DNA from: Allobosea sp. BK604 | GTDB taxonomy: Bacteria; Pseudomonadota; Alphaproteobacteria; Rhizobiales; Beijerinckiaceae | Assembly (NCBI RefSeq): GCF_004341515.1 | Contig: NZ_SLZF01000002.1 | Span: forward strand, 620,001 to 684,000 | DNA: 64,000 nt | Direction of reading: 5' to 3' | Shown: piece by piece, positions 54,548-63,434 of the stretch | Layout: each line of letters starts with the position of its first letter | Position numbering within the stretch: the first letter of the stretch is position 1 | Notes under the pieces: model-generated | What the model was told of the DNA's origin: nothing | What the model saw: the letters and a program-made list of their open reading frames with translations, nothing else | Databases searched by the model: none | Made by a program: the position numbers and the translations under genes

Positions 54548-56005
54548 ATGAGCTTCGAGACCGCCGCCACGCCGCAGGACGCCGTCGACCGGCTGGAAGC
54601 GCTCTATGAAGAGGCCAAGGACGCGCTCCGCAACGACCTCCAGCGCTTCTTTTCGACACAACAGCCGCCGACATCGGACGAACGGGCGCGCTACCGCTAT
54701 CCGATGCTGCGCGTCACCTACGAGCCTTCGAAACTGCCGGCGGCGACACGGCGCGGCTATGCGAAATTCGCGACGCCCGGCATCTATTCGACCACGGTGA
54801 CGCAGCCGGCCGAGTTCCGCGGCTATCTGCTCGACCAGTTGCAGCCGCTGGTCGAGGAATATGGCGCGACGATCGAGACCGGCATCAGCCACCAGGAAAT
54901 CCCTTATCCCTACGCGCTCGACGGCGGCGACGAGCTTGGCCGCGGCAAGGTCTCGCCGGCCGAGCTTGCCCGCTACTTCCCGACGCCGCTCCTCGCGCTG
55001 GTGGGAGACGAGATCGCCGACGGCACCTTCGACATCGTCGAGGGCGAGCCGCGGCCGCTCGCGCTGTTCGACGCCGTCAGGGTCGACTACTCGCTGCGCC
55101 GGCTGGTGCACTATACCGGCACCGATTGGCGGGCCGTGCAGCCCTGGGTGCTGCTGACCAATTACCACCGCTATGTCGACCAGTTCGTCCGGCTCGCGAT
55201 CGCCGAGATCGAGGCGGGCACCGCCGAGGCGCTGGTAACGCCGGGCGGGGTGCGGATCGACCGCGAGGGCATCGATGTCAGCGCGGCCGAGCGGGTGATG
55301 GCAGCGCCCTGGCACCGGTTCCAGATGCCGGCCTATCACCTGATCCGTCCGCAGGGGCAGGAGGGCGTGACGCTGGTCAATATCGGCGTCGGCCCCTCCA
55401 ATGCGAAGAACATCACCGACCATCTCGCGGTGCTCAGGCCGAATTGCTGGCTGATGGTCGGCCATTGCGGCGGGCTGCGCCAGACGCAGATCATCGGCGA
55501 TTACGTGCTCGCCCATGCCTATCTCCGGCAGGACGGCATCCTCGACGACCATGTCCCGCCGGATATCCCGATCCCGGCGCTGGCCGAGGTCCAGGTCGCA
55601 CTGCAGGACGCCGCCGCCGAGGTCACCGGCGAGAAGGGCGACCGGCTGAAGGCCAGGCTGCGCACCGGTACCGTAGTGACCCAGGACGACCGCAACTGGG
55701 AGCTGCGCTGGAGCAAGGAGCGCCGCCGCATCAACCTGTCGCGCGCGATCGCGGTCGACATGGAATCGGGAACGATCGCGGCGCAGGGCTACCGGCTGCG
55801 CGTGCCCTACGGCACCCTGCTCTGCGTCTCCGACAAGCCGCTCCATGGCGAGATCAAGCTGCCCGGCGCCGCCAACGCCTTCTACGAGCGGGCGGTGAGC
55901 GAGCATCTCAAGATCGGGCTCGCGGCGCTGGAGAAGCTGAAGGAAGCCGGCAGCGCGATCCATTCGCGCAAGCTGCGCAGCTTCGATGAACCGCCATTCC
56001 GGTGA
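54548..56005 (+). CDS. amn: AMP nucleosidase
   Basis: 485 residues. N-terminal regulatory domain and the C-terminal phosphorylase-like catalytic domain with LVNIGVGPSNAKNITDHLAV, LMVGHCGGLRQTQIIGDYVL and AVDMESGTIAAQGYRLRVPY. It splits AMP to adenine and ribose 5-phosphate and so controls the adenylate pool; cytosolic. The ATG at 54548 follows GAGGGGGAGG. It is divergent from the ArsR gene. Confidence 0.95.
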   Translation: MSFETAATPQDAVDRLEALYEEAKDALRNDLQRFFSTQQPPTSDERARYRYPMLRVTYEPSKLPAATRRGYAKFATPGIYSTTVTQPAEFRGYLLDQLQPLVEEYGATIETGISHQEIPYPYALDGGDELGRGKVSPAELARYFPTPLLALVGDEIADGTFDIVEGEPRPLALFDAVRVDYSLRRLVHYTGTDWRAVQPWVLLTNYHRYVDQFVRLAIAEIEAGTAEALVTPGGVRIDREGIDVSAAERVMAAPWHRFQMPAYHLIRPQGQEGVTLVNIGVGPSNAKNITDHLAVLRPNCWLMVGHCGGLRQTQIIGDYVLAHAYLRQDGILDDHVPPDIPIPALAEVQVALQDAAAEVTGEKGDRLKARLRTGTVVTQDDRNWELRWSKERRRINLSRAIAVDMESGTIAAQGYRLRVPYGTLLCVSDKPLHGEIKLPGAANAFYERAVSEHLKIGLAALEKLKEAGSAIHSRKLRSFDEPPFR

Positions 56006-56051
56006 TTGCAGCTCAGCCTCTCGCATAGACACCGACGATGCAGGGCAGCGC

Positions 56052-56101
56052 GTCCCCTCATCCGGCGCTTCGCGCCACGTTCTCCCGCGAGGGGAGAAGG
56101 G
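56052..56101. repeat. Short dyad-rich intergenic element between amn and coaBC
   Basis: Contains GGCGC-TTC-GCGCC and TCTCCC-GCGA-GGGGAGA, two small dyads preceded by CCCCTCATCC. The CCTCATCCGGCGC...CTCCCGCGAGGGGAGAAGG form is a familiar dispersed element of Rhizobiales genomes. Single copy in this window. Confidence 0.5.
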
Positions 56102-56170
56102 AAGCGCGCCCCATGACAGCCGCGCCCGCCCGATGCTAGGAAACTGCCTACACGCCCGAGGAGCCTGCCC

Positions 56171-57445
56171 TTGTCCGCCTCCCGCTCCATCCTGCTGATC
56201 ATCGGCGGCGGCATCGCCGCCTATAAGTGCCTGGAGCTGATCCGGCGGCTGAAGGATCGCGGCATCGCCTCACGCTGCATCCTGACCAAGGCGGGCGAGG
56301 AGTTCGTGACGCCGCTCGCCGTCTCCTCGCTTGCTGGCGAACGCTGCTTCACCGACCTGTTCTCGCTGACCGACGAGGCCGATATCGGCCATATCGCGCT
56401 GTCGCGTTCGACCGACCTCCTGGTGGTCGCGCCCGCCACCGCCGATCTGATCGCCAAGATGGCGACCGGCCTCGCCAATGATCTCGCCTCGACCGCGCTG
56501 CTTGCCACCGACAAGCGCATCCTGATCGCGCCGGCGATGAACCCGCGCATGTGGGAGCATCCGGCGACGCGCCGGAACATGGCGCAGCTCGAGAAGGACG
56601 GCGTGCTCGTCGTCGGCCCGAATTCCGGCGCCATGGCCGAGCGTGGCGAGAACGGCCCTGGCCGCATGGCCGAGCCACACGAGATCCTGGCCGCGATCGA
56701 ACAGGCGCTGGCCGGCGAGACCCGGGTTTCGCCGACCATCGGCTTTCTCGGCCGCAGCCCCGGCGGAGCCGTGTCGAGCGGGCAGAAGCCGCTCGCCGGC
56801 AAGCGCGTGCTGATCACCTCCGGCCCGACCCATGAGCCGATCGACCCGGTGCGCTATATCGCCAATCGCTCCTCCGGCAAGCAGGGTCACGCCATCGCCG
56901 CCGCCGCCGCGGCAGCTGGCGCCAGCGTGACGCTGGTCTCCGGGCCTGTGACGATCGCCGATCCCGCCGGCGTCGAGACCGTCCATGTCGAATCGGCCCG
57001 CGAGATGCTGGCCGCCGTCGAAGCGGCCTTGCCGGCGGATATCGCGATCTTCGCCGCCGCCGTCGCCGATTGGCGCGTGGCGGAGGAGGCGCCGGGCAAG
57101 CTGAAGAAGCAGCCCGGGGCCGAAGCGCCGGCGCTCGCCCTGGTCGAGAACCCCGACATCCTCGCCACCGTCGCGGCGCGCGAGATCGACCGGCCGCCAC
57201 TCGTCGTCGGCTTCGCCGCCGAGACCGACAATGTCATCGACTATGCTCGCGCCAAGCTCGCCAAGAAGGGCTGCGACCTGATCGTCGCGAATGATGTCGG
57301 CGGCACCGGCGTGATGGGCGGCGATGCCAATACCGTGCATCTCGTCACGGCCGACGCCGTCGAGACCTGGCCGACTCTGCCCAAGGCCGAGGTCGCCACG
57401 CGGTTGATCGCGCATCTGGCGGATATGTCGAAGGCGGGGGGCTGA
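56171..57445 (+). CDS. coaBC: Bifunctional CoaBC (4'-phosphopantothenoylcysteine synthetase/decarboxylase)
   Basis: 424 residues. Flavin-dependent decarboxylase half with LLIIGGGIAAYKCLELIRRL, the catalytic histidine in IGHIALSRSTDLLVVAPATA, and APAMNPRMW. The CTP-dependent synthetase half holds LITSGPTHEPIDPVRYIANR followed by SSGKQGHAIA, and KKGCDLIVANDV. It makes 4'-phosphopantetheine for coenzyme A. It starts at TTG 56171 after a GAGGAG ribosome site. It lies three bases before dut, the usual coaBC-dut pair. Confidence 0.95.
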   Translation: MSASRSILLIIGGGIAAYKCLELIRRLKDRGIASRCILTKAGEEFVTPLAVSSLAGERCFTDLFSLTDEADIGHIALSRSTDLLVVAPATADLIAKMATGLANDLASTALLATDKRILIAPAMNPRMWEHPATRRNMAQLEKDGVLVVGPNSGAMAERGENGPGRMAEPHEILAAIEQALAGETRVSPTIGFLGRSPGGAVSSGQKPLAGKRVLITSGPTHEPIDPVRYIANRSSGKQGHAIAAAAAAAGASVTLVSGPVTIADPAGVETVHVESAREMLAAVEAALPADIAIFAAAVADWRVAEEAPGKLKKQPGAEAPALALVENPDILATVAAREIDRPPLVVGFAAETDNVIDYARAKLAKKGCDLIVANDVGGTGVMGGDANTVHLVTADAVETWPTLPKAEVATRLIAHLADMSKAGG

Positions 57446-57448
57446 CGC

Positions 57449-57934
57449 ATGGTCGCGGTTTCCGTCCGCCGCCTGCCGCATGGCGCCGATCTGCCGCTGC
57501 CCGCCTATGAGACGGAGGGCGCGGCCGGGATGGACCTGCGCGCCGCCTTGCCGGCGGATGAGCCGGTCGTGCTGGCTGCCCGAGGACGGGGGCTCGTTCC
57601 GACGGGGCTCGCGCTGCAATTGCCTGTCGGTTTCGAGGCGCAGGTACGGCCGCGTTCGGGGCTGGCGGCGAAGCATGGCGTCACCGTGCTGAACGCGCCC
57701 GGCACGATCGACAGCGACTATCGCGGCGAGATCAAGGTGATCCTGGTCAATCTCGGCCAGGAGGATTTCACCATCCGCCATGGCGATCGGATCGCGCAGC
57801 TCGTGATCGCGCCGGTGACGCGGGCCGCGCTGGTCGAAGCCGAGACGCTCGATGACACCCCGCGCGGCGCCGGCGGCTTCGGCTCGACCGGCATCGCCGG
57901 CGGCAGGGCGCTGGCGAATGGAGACGGGCGATGA
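57449..57934 (+). CDS. dut: Deoxyuridine triphosphatase (dUTPase)
   Basis: 161 residues with the five dUTPase motifs: [19 protein letters not shown] (motif 2), [20 protein letters not shown] (motif 3), [14 protein letters not shown] (motif 4) and the C-terminal [10 protein letters not shown] (motif 5). The trimer hydrolyses dUTP to dUMP, preventing uracil incorporation and supplying dTMP synthesis. It overlaps the Rrf2-type gene by four bases. Confidence 0.97.
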   Translation: MVAVSVRRLPHGADLPLPAYETEGAAGMDLRAALPADEPVVLAARGRGLVPTGLALQLPVGFEAQVRPRSGLAAKHGVTVLNAPGTIDSDYRGEIKVILVNLGQEDFTIRHGDRIAQLVIAPVTRAALVEAETLDDTPRGAGGFGSTGIAGGRALANGDGR

Positions 57935-58380
57935 TGATGCTGTCGCGCCGCAGCCTGCTCGCCATCGCCGCGGTGGTCGATATCGCGCTGCATGCGCGCC
58001 CGGCCCCGGTCGCGGCGAAATTCCTCGCAGCGCGGCACGACCTGCCGCCGCGCCATCTCGAGACGATGCTGCAGGCGCTGGTCAAGGCCGGCATCCTCAA
58101 GGGCGTGCGCGGGCCGCGCGGCGGCTACGAGCTGGCACGCGAGCGCCGCCGCATCACCGCCGGCGAGATCGCGCGGGCCGCGATGCAGGCGGTCGGCGAC
58201 GACTCGGTGCCGCTGCCGCAATCGCGGCTGATCGACGATGTCGTCGGCCCCGCCCTGAAGACCGCGACGGATGCCTATCTCGGCGAGCTCGACCGCATCA
58301 CGGTCGAGGAGCTGTGCCGGGAGGCCGAGCGCAAGAACGTCTTCGATACGATCGGCGCCAAAGCCGATTTCACAATATAA
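57931..58380 (+). CDS. Rrf2-family transcriptional regulator lacking the Fe-S cysteines
   Basis: 149 residues. Winged helix of the Rrf2 family ([58 protein letters not shown]). The IscR-type cluster-binding cysteine triad is absent; only one cysteine (EELCREAE) is seen near the C-terminus. Its position directly before cysK suggests a CymR-like cysteine or sulfur regulator. It is translationally coupled to dut by an ATGA overlap. Confidence 0.83.
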   Translation: MMMLSRRSLLAIAAVVDIALHARPAPVAAKFLAARHDLPPRHLETMLQALVKAGILKGVRGPRGGYELARERRRITAGEIARAAMQAVGDDSVPLPQSRLIDDVVGPALKTATDAYLGELDRITVEELCREAERKNVFDTIGAKADFTI

Positions 58381-58459
58381 GGCCGTGATTAAACCACATT
58401 CATCGACAGCAACTGTGAATTGAGCTAACCCTGATACAACTTTGAGCAAGGAGGGCCTG

Positions 58460-59446
58460 ATGGCCGACGCAGCACATAAGCTCACCTCCGCCCCGTCGAA
58501 GGCTCCCGGCCGCGGCAGGGTCTACGATTCCATCACCGACACGATCGGCGATACGCCGCTGGTCAAGCTCAACCGGCTGCCGGCCGAGCGTGGCGTCAAG
58601 GCGACGATCCTGGCCAAGCTCGAATTCTTCAACCCGATCTCGAGCGTCAAGGACCGCATCGGCGTCAGCATGATCGACGCGCTCGAAGCCTCCGGCGCGC
58701 TGAAGCCGGGCGGAACGCTGATCGAGCCGACTTCGGGCAATACCGGCATCGCGCTCGCCTTCGTAGCGGCCGCACGCGGCTATCGCCTGATCCTGGTCAT
58801 GCCCGAGACGATGTCGCTGGAGCGGCGCAAGATGCTGGCGCTGCTCGGCGCCGAACTGGTGCTGACCCCCGGCCCCGGCGGCATGCGCGGTGCCGTCGCC
58901 AAGGCCGAGGAGCTCAAGAGCGAGATTCCGGGCTCGATCATCCCGCAGCAATTCGAGAATCCGGCCAACCCGGCGATCCACCGCGCGACCACCGCCGAGG
59001 AGATCTGGAACGACACCGACGGCAAGGTCGACATCTTCGTCTCCGGCGTCGGCACCGGCGGCACCATCACCGGCGTCGGCCAGGTGCTTAAGCCGCGCAA
59101 GCCCGATCTCAAGATCGTCGCTGTCGAGCCCGAGGATTCGCCGGTGCTCTCCGGCGGCCAGCCCGGCCCGCACAAGATCCAGGGCATTGGCGCCGGCTTC
59201 GTGCCGGGCGTGCTCGACCGCTCGGTGATCGACGAGGTCGTCACCGTCGGCAACCAGACCGCCTTCGACACGGCCCGCGCACTGGCGAAATTCGAGGGTA
59301 TCCCGGCCGGCATCTCCTCGGGCGCGGCGATCGCGGCGGCGCTGGAAGTCGGCGCGCGGCCGGAGAATGCCGGCAAGACGATCGTCGTGATCATCCCCTC
59401 CTTCGCCGAGCGCTATATTTCGAGCGCCCTGTTCGAGGGTTTGTGA
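58460..59446 (+). CDS. cysK: Cysteine synthase A (O-acetylserine sulfhydrylase)
   Basis: 328 residues. PLP lysine in [14 protein letters not shown], substrate loop [16 protein letters not shown], and phosphate loop [12 protein letters not shown]. It makes cysteine from O-acetylserine and sulfide; cytosolic. The ATG at 58460 with AAGGAGG upstream is preferred to a TTG 18 bases earlier. The AT-rich 79-base gap after the Rrf2-type gene probably holds its promoter and a regulatory site. It overlaps the following GNAT gene by four bases. Confidence 0.96.
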   Translation: MADAAHKLTSAPSKAPGRGRVYDSITDTIGDTPLVKLNRLPAERGVKATILAKLEFFNPISSVKDRIGVSMIDALEASGALKPGGTLIEPTSGNTGIALAFVAAARGYRLILVMPETMSLERRKMLALLGAELVLTPGPGGMRGAVAKAEELKSEIPGSIIPQQFENPANPAIHRATTAEEIWNDTDGKVDIFVSGVGTGGTITGVGQVLKPRKPDLKIVAVEPEDSPVLSGGQPGPHKIQGIGAGFVPGVLDRSVIDEVVTVGNQTAFDTARALAKFEGIPAGISSGAAIAAALEVGARPENAGKTIVVIIPSFAERYISSALFEGL

Positions 59447-59895
59447 CGGCAGGCACCGTCCAGCTCGTCCGGATCAGCGAGACGCTGCCGGACGAGTTCG
59501 ACGACCTGCAGAACGAGGCGGCCGCAGAAGGCTACCGCTTCGTCGAGACCCTGCGAGAGGAATGGCGAACCGGCCGCTACCATGACGGGGATGAGCGCTT
59601 TGCGCTCTTCGCCGCCTATCGCGACGGCGAACTGGCCGCGGTCGGCGCGGTGACGCCGGACCCCTACGATCCCGCGGATGATCTCTTGCGCATCCGCCAT
59701 GTCTATGTCCGCCCGCTCTGCCGGCGCGACGGCGTCGGGCGGCAACTCGGCGCGGCCTTGGTCCAGCAGGGGCTGGCCATCGTGCCGCGGCTGTCGCTGA
59801 ACGCCGCCGATTCAGGCGCGGCCGCCTTCTGGGAAGGTTTTGGCTTCCAGCCCGATAGCGGCGGCACGCGGCGGAGCCATCTGCTGAAGCGTTGA
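59443..59895 (+). CDS. GNAT-family N-acetyltransferase
   Basis: 150 residues from a GTG start overlapping the cysK stop (GTGA). The acetyl-CoA pocket is seen as [20 protein letters not shown] followed by AALVQQGLA, and the C-terminal [11 protein letters not shown]. It transfers an acetyl group to an unknown amine, and may act on a sulfur-metabolism compound given its coupling to cysK; that is inference. No regulatory site of its own is visible. Confidence 0.82.
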   Translation: MTAGTVQLVRISETLPDEFDDLQNEAAAEGYRFVETLREEWRTGRYHDGDERFALFAAYRDGELAAVGAVTPDPYDPADDLLRIRHVYVRPLCRRDGVGRQLGAALVQQGLAIVPRLSLNAADSGAAAFWEGFGFQPDSGGTRRSHLLKR

Positions 59896-59925
59896 GAGGT
59901 TTCTCGCTTCCGCAGGGAGGAGGAA

Positions 59926-60789
59926 TCAGCGCCTCAGGACCAGCCGGTTATTCCACGGGTCGGCGACCTCCGCCGTCTCGCCGTCATTGCTGCCCCCCGC
60001 GGCCAGGAAGCGCTGGCGCATCGCCGCGAAGGCCTCGTCGTCACGGGCGACGAGCTCGAACGAGGCGAGCCCCGCCTCGCCGTCCTGGCGCCGCGCTGCG
60101 CCGCGGCTCTGCCAGATATTCGCGCCGATATGGTGGTGGTAGCCGCCGCTGGCGAGGAAGCTCGCGCCGGGATAACGCACCATGAGGTCGAAGCCGAGGA
60201 CGTCGCGATAGAAGGCGTCTGCCTGATCGGTATCGCCGACGCGCAGGTGGATATGGCCCATACGCGTGCCGGCGGGCATGCCCGGATAGGGCTTGCCGTC
60301 CGCCTCGGAAAGCAGCGCGTCGAGATCGAGCCGCTCGGTCGCCATGGCGACGGCGCCGTCGCGGCGCGGCCATTCCGGGCGCCTGCGATCACGATAGATC
60401 TCGATGCCGTTGCCTTCCGGATCGGAGAGATAGATCGCCTCGCTGACGAGATGGTCGGAGGCGCCCTCCAGCCGCACGCCGCTCTGTGCCGCATGGGCGA
60501 GCCAGTTGGCGAGGTCATGGCGCGAGGGCAGCAGGATGGCGATGTGGAAAAGCCCGGCCTTCGAGCTCGGCGGCTGCGCGCCGGCTTCGAGCGTGACCAG
60601 CGGCTCGCGATCGATGCCGAGCACAGCCTTGTCCGGTCGCAGCGAGAGCACTTTGAGGCCGATCGCGTCGCGATAGAAGGCGGTCAGCCTGGCGACGTCG
60701 CGAACCCGCAGCGAGACCGCACCGATGTGATAGGGCGCGTCATGCGCCTCGAGGTGAACCTGTGAAGGGGCGTTGTCCGTCGCGAGCAT
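59926..60789 (-). CDS. Two-domain glyoxalase/VOC protein
   Basis: 287 residues with two VOC halves: HIGAVSLRVRDVARLTAFYR ... YLSDPEGNGIEIYRDR and MGHIHLRVGDTDQADAFYRD ... VADPWNNRLVL. It resembles catechol-2,3-dioxygenase-like (CatE) proteins; metal ligands are suggested by the paired histidines and glutamates but cannot be confirmed here. The ATG at 60789 follows a GGAGGTCGCC ribosome site. Function unknown. Confidence 0.82.
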   Translation of the reverse strand: MLATDNAPSQVHLEAHDAPYHIGAVSLRVRDVARLTAFYRDAIGLKVLSLRPDKAVLGIDREPLVTLEAGAQPPSSKAGLFHIAILLPSRHDLANWLAHAAQSGVRLEGASDHLVSEAIYLSDPEGNGIEIYRDRRRPEWPRRDGAVAMATERLDLDALLSEADGKPYPGMPAGTRMGHIHLRVGDTDQADAFYRDVLGFDLMVRYPGASFLASGGYHHHIGANIWQSRGAARRQDGEAGLASFELVARDDEAFAAMRQRFLAAGGSNDGETAEVADPWNNRLVLRR

Positions 60790-60899
60790 GGCGACCTCCG
60801 AGATGTCGCGGCGACCGGCCGCTTTCATGAATAGATGAGCCTAATCGCGGCATTTGTCGCCCGGGTCGCCGGCAAGTCTGCGATTGCAGCGCTGCAATC

Positions 60900-62141
60900 T
60901 CAGGGCCGTTGCGGGTTCGGCCGGTCGATGGCGAAATGGGCGAACCAAGGCATTTCCTGGCCGCCGATCAGCGAACCGATGACCCGCGAGGCCAGGTAGC
61001 TGAAGGTGATGCCGTTGCCGCCATAGCCATAGGCCGCCAGCATGCGTGGCTGGCCCGGCACCCGGCCGATCAAGGGCAGGCCGTCGACGGTCTGGCCGAA
61101 GGCGCCGGACCAGGCATGGCCGACATCGGCCACCGCCGCCGGCAGCAGCGCCGCGAGCTTGCGCCGGAGCGCCTCCGTCTTCTGCGCTTCGAGGCCCTCC
61201 CGCTGGTCGGGGTCGGCGATCGCCTCGTCCTCGCCGCCAAGCACGATGCAGCCGTCGCTCGTCGTGCGGCAATAGGCATAGGTTTCGGAAGCTTCCCAGA
61301 CCAGCGCCCGGCCGGGCCAGAGTGCTTGCGGCCGCTGCGGCAAGGTCGCGAGGGCCCAGCTGGAAAAGACGCTGTGCAGGTCGCTCTTCACGAGATCGGG
61401 CATGACATAGCCGGTCGCGAGCACGACATGACCAGCCTCGATGACGCGCCCGCCGGCGAGCTGGACCATCGCGCTGTTGCTCGTGCCGTCGAAGGCGACG
61501 GCCTCGTCGCGAACGAGCCGCACGCCCTGCTGCGCCGCCCGGGCAAGGAGGGCGTGGCAGAGGCTCAGGGGATCGGCCTCGGCCGCCCCGGTCGAGACGA
61601 GCGCCGCCGCACGATCGAAGCCGAACGTTTTCAGCAGCAGGTCATGGCCAAGATAGGCGCCGGGCAGGCCGGCCCGCCGGCGCAGCTCATGCTCTTCACC
61701 CAGCTCGGCCGGACCGACCTCCGCAGCCGCCAGGTAGAGGCTGTCGCGCGTGTAGAAGGCGCAAGGGAGCGCAAGCCCTATGATCAGGTCCCGCAGACCT
61801 TCGACAGCCTTGAAGCTGCGGCGGTAGATATCGGCCGCGCGCTCGAAGCCGTAATGGAAGGCGAGTTCGCGCAGCGGCTTGTCGATCTCCCAGAGCAGCA
61901 TCGCGGTGCTGGCGAGCGTGCTGCCGAAGCCCGGCCGCTCGCGATCGACCAGCACGACGCCATGGCCGCGCGCAGCGAGATGCTCGGCGAGCATCGCGCC
62001 GGTGATGCCGGCGCCGATGATCGCGACCTCGCAGCGCAGGTCGGCGCCGAGACTCTCGCCCGACGGCCTCGCCAACCCCGCCTTCCAGGGCGTCACGCCG
62101 CTGCGCAGATCGGCCTGTTCCGTCTCCAGCGCATCCAGCAT
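60900..62141 (-). CDS. FAD-dependent oxidoreductase (D-amino-acid oxidase type)
   Basis: 413 residues. N-terminal dinucleotide motif VAIIGAGITGAMLAEHLAAR with the VVLVDRE strand, and the C-terminal FAD segment RMLAAYGYGGNGITFSYLA. It belongs to the DAO/GlpO family, oxidising an amine or amino acid; the substrate is unknown. The ATG at 62141 follows the stop of the upstream membrane-protein gene by two bases, so the two are coupled. Confidence 0.85.
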   Translation of the reverse strand: MLDALETEQADLRSGVTPWKAGLARPSGESLGADLRCEVAIIGAGITGAMLAEHLAARGHGVVLVDRERPGFGSTLASTAMLLWEIDKPLRELAFHYGFERAADIYRRSFKAVEGLRDLIIGLALPCAFYTRDSLYLAAAEVGPAELGEEHELRRRAGLPGAYLGHDLLLKTFGFDRAAALVSTGAAEADPLSLCHALLARAAQQGVRLVRDEAVAFDGTSNSAMVQLAGGRVIEAGHVVLATGYVMPDLVKSDLHSVFSSWALATLPQRPQALWPGRALVWEASETYAYCRTTSDGCIVLGGEDEAIADPDQREGLEAQKTEALRRKLAALLPAAVADVGHAWSGAFGQTVDGLPLIGRVPGQPRMLAAYGYGGNGITFSYLASRVIGSLIGGQEMPWFAHFAIDRPNPQRP

Positions 62142-62143
62142 CG

Positions 62144-63196
62144 CTATTCTTCCGCCATGGCCGGGCCGACCGTATCGGCCATGGTGGCACCGCGCCGGCC
62201 CAGCGGCTTCGGCCTGCCGATCGTGCTGTCGCGGGCCGTCTGATGCTCGAGCTCGGCGTTGAGCTCGGCGCCGGCGAGCACGATCCAGGCCGACAGCCAA
62301 AGCCAAGTCATGAAGACGACGATCGTCGCGAGCGAGCCATAGGTCGCGGTGTAATTGCCGAGCGTGCCGACATACCAAGAGAAGGCGAAGGAGGCCGCGG
62401 CCCAGAGCAGCGCGGCGGCCAGCGCGCCCGGCAGGACCCAGGAGAAGCGCGCCGGGCGACGACTCGGGCCGATCCAGTAGAGGCAGGCGATCGAGAGGAC
62501 CGCGACGAGGAAAAAGGCCGGCCAGCGGATCGCCTGCAGAAGGCGCTGCAGTTCCTGCTGGAACGGGAAGAGCGCCGCGACCAGCGGCACGATGGCGATC
62601 ACGATCAGGGCCAGGGTCAGCAGCACGACGCCGCTCAGCGTGGTCAGCAGCGAGATCAGGTTCAGCCTGAGGAAACTGCGCTTCTCGCGCTCGTGATAGA
62701 TGATGTTCAGCGCATCGAAGACCGCCTTCACCGCGGCATTGGCGCTCCAGGCGGCGACGGCAAAGCTGATCAGGAAGGTCACGGACAACGTGGTCGTATT
62801 CTGCGTCGCCAGCCGCATCGCCTGTTCATGGATCAGGTCGCGAGCGGCGAGCGGAAACATCGTGGTGAAGTCGTCGAGCTGGTTGGCGATCGTCAGCGGG
62901 TCGGTGAAGTAGCGGTAGAGCGTGACGAAGAGCGAGAGCGCCGGCACCAGCGAGAGCAAGGTGAAGAAGGCGACGGCGCCGGCCAGCGAGCTCAGCCGGT
63001 TATCGGCGACATTGGCGGCAAAGCGCAGCAGCACGTCCTTCCAGCCGAGCCAAGTCATGTCGAACGGCGAACAGGCGAGCCGGCCGCGGGCGGCCTCCCT
63101 GAGCGGGCGCAGCAGCCGGCGCGAAGCGGCATCCCACATATAGCCCAGCGCCAATCCCGCGCCGGCCATGCCCGCGATGCGTTTGAGCAGGGCCAT
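62144..63196 (-). CDS. YihY/BrkB-family inner-membrane protein
   Basis: 350 residues with six or more membrane segments (AGAVAFFTLLSLVPALSLFV, TFLISFAVAAWSANAAVKAV, VVLLTLALIVIAIVPLVAAL and others), the layout of the YihY/virulence-factor BrkB family, once wrongly called ribonuclease BN. Function of the family is poorly known. The ATG at 63196 follows GGAGACGAG. It is first of a two-gene unit with the FAD oxidoreductase. Confidence 0.85.
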   Translation of the reverse strand: MALLKRIAGMAGAGLALGYMWDAASRRLLRPLREAARGRLACSPFDMTWLGWKDVLLRFAANVADNRLSSLAGAVAFFTLLSLVPALSLFVTLYRYFTDPLTIANQLDDFTTMFPLAARDLIHEQAMRLATQNTTTLSVTFLISFAVAAWSANAAVKAVFDALNIIYHEREKRSFLRLNLISLLTTLSGVVLLTLALIVIAIVPLVAALFPFQQELQRLLQAIRWPAFFLVAVLSIACLYWIGPSRRPARFSWVLPGALAAALLWAAASFAFSWYVGTLGNYTATYGSLATIVVFMTWLWLSAWIVLAGAELNAELEHQTARDSTIGRPKPLGRRGATMADTVGPAMAEE

Positions 63197-63434
63197 GAAC
63201 TCGTCTCCGCCGCCGCGATCGCGAGGCCGGAGTCGCGCCAAGCACGGCGTCTCGCTAACCGCGACGAGGCGGACTTTGTTCCGTGCCCGCCGCGCGAGAG
63301 CGGCCGGCTTATCCGTTTGTTAACCTTAACGCTTTCTAACTACGCGATGGATCGGCGCCGGGAGGGCGCCCAGCCGAGCCAGGCAAGGCGACGCATCGCG
63401 GCGCAGCCTGTTCTTCGGGCAGCGAGCGAGAGCG

